From Panorpa germanica (lineage: Eukaryota; Arthropoda; Insecta; Mecoptera; Panorpidae), in contig OY783221.1 of assembly GCA_963678705.1 (NCBI GenBank), forward strand, positions 1,178,001 to 1,242,000: a stretch of 64,000 nt of DNA, read 5' to 3'. Below the pieces are notes generated by a model. That model had not been told where the DNA came from and searched no databases. It saw only the letters and a list, made by a program, of their open reading frames with translations. A program made the translations under genes and the position numbers. Shown here one piece after another: positions 48,401-60,400 of the stretch. How positions within the stretch are numbered: position 1 is the first letter of the stretch; every line of letters begins with the position of its first letter.

Positions 48401-51400
48401 TTATTAAAGATGCGAATGATTTTTTTGTCATAAAAAAGTTCTCACAATTCAGTTTCTCACAGTCGTTCAGTCGTATTTTAACACCTGTCGGAATACAAAT
48501 GAAGATAAAGTTGATGCAAACTATAATTAAAGTGCAATAGTGATAGAAACGACCAAATTGTATACTGGGTACATTAATTACAGTCGACCCCCTTTCGATT
48601 TAAGAAATTTCTTTAACATTTCATTCTAAAAGGCAGCATTTATGTAACATTTATCTCTAAAAGAATACGGCGTATTTATCTTTTGTTGTTACTTATCAAA
48701 GAAGAATTAAATATGCGCTGAACCATAAAATCAATGAACGTATTTACTAATGTACAAAGTTCCACAAATATTAATTTAAATCAATTTTTACTAATTAAAT
48801 AATTCCATAACCAGTGAACTGCATGATTGTATGCATAGTTCTCATCAATATAATATTAATGATTAATAAATTTTAATTAATAAATAATCATCTGTCAAAG
48901 TGGTTTATTTATTAAATGTATTTTTGCAACAAAGTACTAATACATATTTGAGGTTAACCCTAACACAAAAAATGCGTCGTAAAATGCTTCAGCCGTTTAT
49001 ATATGACGCATAAAATTCACCACTGCAGTCAGCTAATGTCAAAAAAAAAACTTATTTATTTTAATACAAAACAAAACTAACCTTGAACTTAAATAATATC
49101 CGTATCTAGTAACACTTTGTATATTTTTTTCTTTTTGAAACACAACACCTATTTTTGAGGTTAAAATATTTGAACAATTTTTTGTATTTTTTTTTTGTGA
49201 AATGCTTGACTGAATATCAGTCAGTATGATAGGTAAAGAAGCGTTGAAACCAAAATGAATGAAACAACTGAAAGCATTCGCATTGCTCAGATTAAAACTC
49301 GGGAGGTTATAAATAAAACTATGAACTGTGTACACTCAATTAAGCGATTATGTAACTACGATAGAAGAACTGAATTAGTTCAATTTTATTTTGCATATGC
49401 AGTGGTCAAAAACTTGTATGTAAAGTGAACCATGTTAAATATTAACAAAAATGGCTTGAGTACCATTCCCACGTACTCTTTTAGTTTTAATTTAAATAAC
49501 GTGTTAAGGATATTACACCCTCTGTTTTTATAAAGCACGAATTTGTCCCAATAACACTTCTCAAGGTATTTTTTTACATTAAAAAGCAATGCTCTATGCT
49601 TGGCAGACTTTTCTATTGTTTCAAAAATTACAAAAGTGGTGTCATCAAAACGACTGTAACTAGTAATGTAATGGTCAGAATGTCATGAAATTTTGGCACA
49701 AAACATTTGAAGGATGATACTATGTAAAACTCACATGGATTTCTCAATAATGGCGCCATTTATATTATGTAATATTATACATAACAAAATCTAGTAATAT
49801 TTTATCGAAAAGGATCTTATTTTATTATTATATAAGTCTTTAAACCTTAAAAAGATTCTTAATATTCTCGAAACCTTATTAAGTTCTTGTTAAAATGCTT
49901 GATCCATTTTATTAATAGCAGAAATCTAGATTTATTATACTAAAAATCATAAAATAGATTACAAAGGTAATATTATTTACGTAACAAATAACTTTTTTAT
50001 ATTAGATAAACGTTACTGTGTTTAGCGGGTGAGATATTTTCTTAGTAAGTATGATATAAATAAGAAAAATAAATATACTAACAGAAAATTAAGAAAACAA
50101 AAAGGTCAGTATATTCTCTACAAAGAAAACGCCTTAGCTTACACTAAAAATGAATTCGTGCAGTGTACATCTACACATTACACTGTAATTTTTGTACATA
50201 TCATTTAAACAGATGCGGTTCGCGCGTGTTATTTTTATACACACTTATTATTCTATTTTTTTCTACTCATACGCGTTGACATATGACCTATTAACAGACA
50301 AGTTAATCCTTTCTGACACGTCACTAATCTAAAATGCATTAACTATTAAAATGAAACAAGAAGAAGAAGAACAAGATGTCTGTTTAAATCATTTTCAAAG
50401 GAAGGATGTTTAAGGCATGAGGATGGGCGTGGCACGGTCGGGCGATGAACAGGAAGTCATTAGCACTTTACTATCAAATGAAAATCTTGAGAAAATTACA
50501 AAGCAGATTAAATGGAAATTATAGATGAAGCTTTCTATGAAAATGTGTTCTTCTTGGAAATATTTTAAATATCCTTAATGATAGAACAAGAATAATTTAT
50601 TATTAATTAATTAAATTTATAGTAATATTTTTATCTTGCAACATTGTAAATTTATTTAAATATTACTTTAATTTTAATTATGTAACTATGGCAACAACGC
50701 ATTGGTATTTTGTTTATGTTTGAACGAACACCTGCGTCGACACCCATGACCGGTAAGTCATAACAAATTCTAATAGTTATTTCGCAATGTTTATTTTTAG
50801 AGAAAAATTATTATATGTGTTAGAGCAGTGCATAGTTTTATGTAATGTAAAGGAAAGGGACAGCAATGTTATTAAAAAAAATATTTTTTTTTTATTGTGT
50901 ACAGAAAAAATTAGTAAAAAAAAGAAAATAAGTTTTATATTTAAATTTGGTTAATAGTGTACTTGGCAAAATATCCATAAGAAATCGTTTGTTGCTTTTC
51001 TAACGTTATCAACGCATACAAAAAGCATTACTAAGCAACGGACAGAACAAATAAAGATAAGATTATATGGTAATGCATTTATAACAAAAGATTCTTTAAT
51101 GGAATATTCGAAATAGTAAACAATTTATGCGAGCATATTACTCGAATATGTAATCAACATTTAATGATGAAATGATTGTTACATAATAAATAAAATTATT
51201 TGAATAAAAACTACGTAATATGAAAAAGACAATCAAATCTGTTATCCCAATAAATCACATCGACATATATTGAATACTAAGACTTTGAAAAGGTCAAGGA
51301 AAGGTCATGTGTTAATTATACATTTATTTATTTAATAATAGCGCATAATTAATTTAATTTTGATTACAATGAAATCCAGAAAATATAGCACTGAGTCGGA

Positions 51401-54400
51401 GATCGAACATAAATGCCAACAAACTTTCTATTCGATTAATTAATAAGACTAAACCCTCTTCTTGGTTACCACTGTTAACACCTTCATTCTAGGAAACGCA
51501 TCTGTAAAACGTATGACACATCAAATAAACGTTAGGTCGCAATTCGCGAATAACTTGATGGTGACGTCACAAGCAGCAAATTGACACATTCCTAAGTTTG
51601 GAACAGTTGTGCTGATGCTTATGCACAGATCATTTGATATATGGGCATTGTTTATTTTGAATTTGATATTTGCAGCGCGGATTTAGCCATCAGGCAAACG
51701 AGCAAGCGCTATGCAAGTGATTTTATTTATAAACAAAAAGTGTTTATTTTTATGGACACGCTCATGAGCGTCCGTGGAATGTAAGACAAGTCAGTGTCGG
51801 AAGACACACACGACATTATACTGCACGTTTTTTTGCAGTATAAATATTATCGAATAAACAGTGGCGCATACATTTTATATAGAACCATTCGCACTGCAAA
51901 AAAACGTACACAGCTAAACACGTTTATCGAATACTCACCGGACTTGTCAAGCAAATCGAAATCGAATTAAAGAAAGGTATGTATCTATAAAAGCATAAAG
52001 TGAATATAAACAAACAAATAATAAAAAGAAAAATATAAAATGAACTAAATAAATATTAGCTTAGAATAAATGTTGAAAATGCTTGAGCATGGAAAACAGG
52101 AAATGGAAAATATCGAGCTACAACATATGCTGTCGTTGTCGTTGTCGTTACCCTGTGATGACCCAATTGGCAATTAGTAGCAGTCGCTTTTTCCCCGTTT
52201 CCACTCGACGGGGTTTTTACCCTTAGTTAAATACTAATTCATTAAAAGGTATGCATACTCCTACATACGCGACAACTGACATATCCATATCCCCCCTCCC
52301 ACTCTCTAACACCTATTAAAATGTTTGGAAGTTAAAACTCGGACAGCTAAAAATAAATGTACAACCCCTCACTACCTCCCCCCCCCCACCCACACACACA
52401 CACATCCTTCACTTTATTAATTTATATAAATTTAACTTTAGTAGATACTTATAGAATTAAAAATTAAAAACATTTACATTAAAATAATGTATTATATTTA
52501 AAAGGGTTCTACATATAGAAGTCATTGTAACGGTAAGTGATTACAGGTCCGCAAGGGTCGTGTACGACGCATTGGTTTTATCGCATCAAACGTGGAAGAG
52601 AAGGGATGCGTCGGAGAAAGAATAGTGTCTCTATGTTTAGACGTACAATTGTGTTATCGTCTGCAGCTGTTTTGAAGACCAGCTCAATCTCAGATGGCTG
52701 ATCTCAGTTGTTGTCTCAGTATACCCTATTTACGCTCTTGTTTATTATTAATCAATCTGTTCTTATCTTCTCTTAGTGTTACTGATCTCATTGAAAAAGT
52801 CCGTGGAGCGTACGTATTTGCGATTTCATGGACGAATCAGTAAGAGGGGAAAACGGTATTGACATATAAATATTAAAGTAAAAGCTTCTCCTCATGATAA
52901 AGTGTGCTAACGCGACTATACAAGACTGAAAAAATCGTATGTCACAAGTATATCTATAAACAAAAGGAGATATATTCTAGATTTGTGTTAGCTTTTATAA
53001 AAAGAAATTGAGAGATAAAATCCATATAAGAAAAAACATATTGGCAATTTCAAAAATATCATCTGCAAATATTTGATGTCGTAATATAAAACCTAAATAT
53101 TCAATTTATGTCAAGAGTACTATACAAACCATCCATTTTCCAAATCCCACCTATAGAAGCTAGAATTTATCCCAATCATCCAGAATTTGATTTGATTTAG
53201 GTAAAATTGAATTTGCATCGATTGAATAGAATCAGCAGAGTCAGTTGAGTCGGTAACGTCAAACTTGTGACTAGTCTATCAACAAAACTCTATTATCGAT
53301 TACCTCACCTCCCCCCACTCCGTTTCCATCTGTTTTATGTAGTGGGAGGGTGGTAAGTAGACTACAGGGGGTATGAGTGGGTTTTATGAGATGGTGGTGT
53401 ATGGTAGTTCACCATTTATAGCGCTAGAGGGATGCGGGAAGAGTATTCTATTCTCTCAGCTCAAGTAAAGGCAAGCCCACGCGTTTACAAACGATGTTGG
53501 AGTACAATACAGCAAAAATCAGCGCTGAATGGAACAACACAAAAAATGCAATAAATTGGTGCGTTGTACAAATAACGGTGTTTATTTTAAAACATAGAAT
53601 TAGTAACAAATAAATCAAATATTCTTCAGAGAGATTGAAATTTATTACATCTTAATGATAGATTTATATAAAACAAAAAAGTTTGAAGATACTTACAAGA
53701 ACTGACAAGATCTGCCAGCATGCAGATTCCCCCCTCCCCCCACGTACTTATTACTTTATATAATAATACGTCAATACATTTCAATTTTAAAAATTAACCC
53801 TGCGTGTGTACACTTAATATATTATTTCTTAGATTATATATATACATAGATTTTTTTTATTAGTTCATCTTTTTACAATAAGTTTTTAAAGATGGGTGAC
53901 AATTCAACGGTTGCGCACCGTAAATTCTCTTTTTGACACTAATTATTATTAACTAATATTAATTATTATTTCATAATTTTTGTATTTTCATCAATAAAAA
54001 CTTATTTTGTGTTATTTATTATGACATGACTGAATCCGTAAAATATTCCCCACTTTCAGGTGCACAAATAATTCAACTTTTTGGAGCCCACGCAAAAGAC
54101 ACTACATTCTTTCGAAAGCTTATAGTCTAAGGTAAAAAAGTCTAAAACAGTTTTTCTTAATATTTGTTTGTTATAAAGTTATGAATTTTTTAACAATATT
54201 CCGTTTTTTCCGCGTTTTTCACTATTTGTGAATTTTTATTAACAACGGTTTTAAACTTTGGACTTTGGCAACTTCTGGACCATGTAGTAGACACTTCAAG
54301 AAGAAATCCAGAATTTTTTCAGATTTTTTGAAAGCCTAGAAAACTGGTCAAAGACCCAGTGTACACACCACTCGAAAAATATAGTGTTCACACAGATCTT

Positions 54401-57400
54401 GGATCAATGATTTTACACATATTATCCTTTATGTAATATATACAAAGTATTATATTTTTTATAAAATGTTTACATCTAATTTCCTTTAGTTAAGAAAGCA
54501 GCGCTAGCGCTCTACAGCTCGAAATACATTCAAATATTTATATACAATAAACCACGCCTGATTTACAGGCAATCATTATAACTTTGCCAACAACTTCATG
54601 CTCACATAACAAATATAAACAACATGCTTGAATATAATATATTACTACATAAGCTGTATAAATATAATATTCATCAAAATTATTTGCATAATATATTTAA
54701 TATCCAACATTCTGAAGCTATACTCAGAGGTGCACATGCGATTTTGGGAGGGGACAAATTAGAAAAATATTAGACAGGAGAAGAAGTATCTCACACAGAT
54801 TTTTCCTGCTGTGGTTAATAAAAATGCATATTATCAATCAGGCTATATTAGGCCTTGGGCCGCTGTATGTCCACCACTGCCTCAAACGAATCTAAACTTG
54901 CTACAAGAGCTATACGACGTTGTCATATATGTTTATACCACAAATATATTTGGGACCTACAATAAATGAGGGTGGAACGCAACTTGAATTATAAGAGGCC
55001 CAGGCCCTAAAGGTCGGTTCAGGATCTAAGGCTACACATCTTCTGAAACAACTACTTACAAATAGCAATTTCTTGAGCAAAACACAAATTATTAATATTT
55101 CCATTTAGGAAGGTTCAAATCAGGGCAATGTAATATTACATAGTCCCTACCGAGACTTAACCCCTTCCCCCCGCTCTCCTTTTAGCCCCACGACCTGTAT
55201 GTTCGTTTCAGATCAAAATAAAATACTAAAGTCAAACACACACAGGTTGAAACGTTTTACTAATCCTCAGAGAGATTATCGGCGTATTACATATCGACGT
55301 ATTCATATTATATTACCTATAGAATAACTTATTTCTATATTTATGAAACTAGAAATGCGTTAGTATGGGTGTAGGGAATATGATACTTGTATTTGCTTGT
55401 ATGGATTTGTAGTAGTGATCCCCTGGTTATTATAAATATACATGTAGATGTCTGAGAAAAATATAACTTCAAACAAGATGGGTTTGTGTCCAATGTCTTA
55501 ATTTCTATAAAAGTGTAATTATATATTGATAAAGTGGGTTACTAGAACCTCAAATGTCCAATTATTTTTTAATAACTCCTTATATGTTAAGAGATAATAA
55601 CACTTAAAAAAATCATTTTGTCTCTTTAATTATTAAAGGGATTCAACGTTGTACACATTCCAAATGCATGTGACATCACAACCGCTGCCAACCTTACAGC
55701 TCATAAATCTCTGCTATATATATTTATATATCAAATATTATTTACAGCTATTTCAAGGAACTATAAAATTCCAATATTATGTCTGCCGTAACAGGGTTAA
55801 ATAAAATAAAAACTTATTATTCTTTGACTTGACTTGATTATTTCGACTACCAACAGCTACAAAACATTACCACAGCACTGACCTACTCAACAAATAACTG
55901 ACTTTACGTCATACAAATATGGCCGACCATTTCTAGAGCTAAAACTACAATTCAAATTTTTAATTGCTATATCTCCGTCAACATTTAGGTATTTAATAAA
56001 ATAGACACGCTAATACACATTTATTATCATCAATTTCAATCAACAATTGAAAAATCGTCTACTAAAAAATGAGGACACAAACCCATTACAGCCCTGATCA
56101 ACAAGATACGTGTGTTGTTCCTAAAATAACCGCCGCTAGTAGTAGTGGGCTTCATTGACTCGGTAAACTTCCAGTGGGAGCATTATACTGTCGCGCGTTT
56201 GTACACAGGAATCTCACAAAATAATTATTGCAATAGAAAACCCGTAAAATGTGAGGTGTGTGGTGTAATGTAAATAATAAAAAAATCGGCATAAAAGCAC
56301 GAAGTTTAAACCTTATAATTAAAGTAAGAAATGACACCAAGCATGAAGTATTGATTTAAACAAACAGTGATAAAAAAATATTGCGCTGCAGAACAGCAAT
56401 GGAGTGAGAATTCAACGAACACATTTATTTTCCACCCACGCAAACATGAAATATATTATTTTTATTTCTAAGAAGAAGAAGACAAATATTTCTCTTAAAA
56501 AAAACCATAAAATTTATTAACTTGTACTAAACTGAAAACATAAAAGGAAAAAACACAAACATTTACGGTTTTAGATTTTTTCTATTCGATATTGTAAAAT
56601 GTTTGATAGGCTTAGAGTCAGTCCTTGCTAGAATGAGATTGCTTTTCAGAAGAGAACTTTGTTTTTGTACGACCTATGACAAGTACAGAAGTTATTACAA
56701 GGGGCTAGCCCTTTATCGTTGATATCAAGTACTCTTGATGTTTCAGATAAATTTATGTTGGTTATGAACGATGCTATTAAATTTAGGATAATTTGTAGTT
56801 ACAGCAGAACCTGCTCAATATTACACAGTATATTATAGTTTAAGGGACTTCAAAAACTAATATTAATATGAAGACGTCTTACTTTTCGTGTACCGTAATT
56901 GAAAACCGGTTAGAACCAAACAAAAACGGTATGCCACAATATTTTAGGACGCTTTCGATTAATTATTTTCCTTAAAACTAACTTCTAACATACAACAATA
57001 AATCACAATTATAAATACGGTTAGTGTATTAATGTGTTAAAATTTTATGACAATCCGACCATTAGTTTGTGTGTTACAGTGACAAATATTATTCGATTAT
57101 TTTCGTATTTAATACTTCGAAAAAAATTAATTAGCTGAAATTTATTTTTAAAAAACTGTGGATTAATATTTTGCTTTATACTTTATAAACATTTTTTAAT
57201 CTTTTTGCCGAGTGTGAAATTATTATGCTATTGTTGAATAAGCCCTTTCATAAATTCATATACGTATGTATTCAGAATTCTTTGTATTCTGACAGAAGAG
57301 TGAAATATTACTTTTCTTTTTGAACTTGAACTTGTTGATCTTGATAGTGACACAAAAAGCTTGAAATATTCATTGTGAATTATTTTCTAAACAATATGCA

Positions 57401-60400
57401 TACTGTACAGTGTACAGTGTACAGTGTACACAGTATAGTAGGTACTTTGTCCGTTTATGACAAATAATAAGATATTAAAAAGAAGATTAATGTTGATATA
57501 AAGATTCTTCTCTTTGTAGAATGTATTACTGTAGCATAACAGAAAATAATTATTACACTTTTATAAGTAAAAGATATTTTAACACATCCATGGATTGATG
57601 ATATTAAAATATGATAATTAGAGTGTACTGTCGGGAATTCCCGGGACATACTTTTTACACAAATAGTCTTTAATGACATCGCCAGTGGCCTCTTTAGTTG
57701 CAAGAGGTTGCGGACAGAAAAAGTAGTTAAAACAAATTCGGAAATTCCTACAGCACACTCTACTGGTGACATAAGGTGATATAATTAGTCTCCTGTATAT
57801 ATATCAGCTATTAACATAAACCGCTTTCCTGTACACAGGTCTAGCAAAGAGAGGTTCAAAGTGACGCTTCGAATGAGATTTTGATCGCTTAATTTGTTTT
57901 TAGTCGGCCAGGATCGTGTCAGTTCGGATCACGTTTTGTAACGCAATGTACCACTTTAATTAGCTTGAAGTAAGCTACGAAGAATTAAAGTTGCGTTGCA
58001 AGGCAGTTTATGCCCTCAGCACACGAGGCGACTGGCTGTAAACCTTAACCCCGAATCTGCCCGAACCGAATGTGATTACAACTGTGTTGTTAGTAAAAGA
58101 ACGAACGCGTTTACGAGTGAGATAAAACATACAGCACGAACGTAACTAAACTGATTTGAAACTGGTTTTGAGCATATATTCAGCGGCTATATTTCTCTAT
58201 CGCAGGGCACTGTTGGTTTCATGCTTTTGATGATGATATCATCAATAGAGATCTTTACGAACAGTATTTAAATGCATACATACAATCAAATATAACACAA
58301 TAGAATCCCCTGTTTTGCTATTGTTAAAAATTGGCTCGTGCTCGTTTTCGTTGAAAACTTCGTGTCTCGTTTAGTTTGCAAACAGTCGACTCGTGTGCCT
58401 TTCCTCGTTTTTATCTCACTCGCATACACGTTCGATCTCTCACTAACAACACAGTTGTAATCACATTCGCTTCGGGCAGATTCGGACTAAGGTTTGCAAC
58501 CAGTCGCGTCGTGTGCGGAGGGCCTTATATGTGTGAAGGACAAAATAGTTAGCAAGTGTGAAACTGCATAGGCAAGACAATTATCTACCTCAGTAAAACA
58601 AGAAAATATCAAAAGTAGAATTAAGGGGTTCCTAAAATTATTTATGTAAATAATTCATAGATAATGAAGGCAATTTCGGTTATTCAGAAAGCCATACATC
58701 GTTAACATTAACCAATAATCGAAATGTTTTACATAAAGAAATTGGAAAACATAAATTATTCTTTTATAATATCTATTTTTATCTGACAATAAAAAATATA
58801 AAAACATCATTATAAAAAACGTATTTATTTTATTTGTATACAATATACATATTTTCATTTTCTTCTTATATTTAATTTGGAAATAATCCAACCCGCAAGC
58901 TAAAGAGATCTACATCCGTTTGCCGTATTTATTACAATTGATTACATTTCTTATTTGTTATTTCCGCTTCCTGAATTTTTTCCCCATTCACATAAATTTT
59001 ACTTATATAATTTACCACCAGTATTGAAAACAAAAAATCTTCCTTTTTATTTGAAATATCTTTTTAAGATGTTTCGAGAAAACCGAATCCTCTTCAGTCT
59101 CGAGGATCACTATTCGCATCAAAACAATGGGAAGAGACTGGGGGGCGTTGATGTGGGTGGGTGATGCTGTCGACAGGGATCAACGACCCTCTCTCTCTTC
59201 CTCTCGCAAACTCTTAACCGTCATCACAGAAAACGAACTCGATGTCGACGTTTACAAACACTGTTCACAATCAACAAACGAACCGACTCATATGCTGTAT
59301 AAATATACAAATCGTACCTGTATAACACGGCAAATAAAACCACCGAGGTAAGCGTCCACGGGTTCACATGGCTCGCATCAAACGCAACGTATCAAGTGAA
59401 ATATAAGTGTAGAGAATATACCGATTTCTTGTATTAATAAAAATTTAAAATTAGTGTGGCTGCACGCTAAATGCATTTGAAAGCAAATGATTCGACTTTG
59501 ATTAGAATTATCTTGAGTTCTAAACGGTCAATCAGCGTGAAATTTTTGCGATAATTAAGATAGTGATATTTTAAGATAATGATGAGCACACAATGTTATT
59601 AGTATACAATTTTTGCTCCGTTTTTAATTTCATAATCATTCAGTATGCTAAGAATAAGTTCGTACTCACCGGACTCTCCCGTAGGGGGGCGTCCCTTGCC
59701 ATCGGCCCAATCTTCCTCTGAAAATAAAAATAACATTAATTGCATGTAAATGGTATTTTTAACAAAAAGTTGTACATTTCACATAAACTCTTTCGTCTGG
59801 GTAGCTGCTTTACGCATGAAGAAATATCACAACTTTTCTATTACAGGTCGTTGATTTTTCAATGAGTGTTCTTTTTAAATTCTATATGAATATTTCAATA
59901 CAAAGTTTTATACGAGTATTTGAATTTTAAAAAAAAGTTTTGTGAAATATTTTACGAAGTATGTATAAATTTATTCTAATCGGGTTGAAAAAATAAATAT
60001 TAGGATGTGAGCTAATAAATAATGCGGTATCTGTTTCCTGTCCACTTATATAGTGATCTTTGTGAAATATTATAAGAAAACTTTGAAAGTCTAGAAGTTC
60101 AAGATGTTTCCGGCAATACGAGACCAGAAAATCTGATTGAAGAACTACACAACTTTGTAAATAACTTGTGTAAAAACTATAACCCGTTATAAAATTAAAA
60201 AGTGAGCCCTAATAGTTCACGGAGTATGACAAGACGTGACAAGAAAGGTGATAGAAAACTATGACGTTTGTGTGACGTATTTTATAATGACAAATATATT
60301 TAAAACAGTTTATGTTTCTAGTATGTAGTTTCGTAAAATATAAACGAAATTTGAAAAGAACTGGATCGTCAAATAAATAATCCGTTTATTCAAGCTATCA

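Larger units (their letters stand above)
45517..59669 (-). other. 14-kb intron of the SRCIN1-like gene
   Basis: AT-rich, filled with MITEs and a Harbinger fragment listed separately. It includes a GC-richer patch at about 45900-46330, simple repeats near 52380 and 57404, and GC-rich sequence at about 59120-59350 of unknown role. No further exon of the host gene was recognised. Confidence 0.45.

Noticed and set aside
57455..57772. 105-codon minus-strand open frame MSPVECAVGISEF...
   Set aside because: No domain, no splice match to the host gene and no codon bias that I can see.
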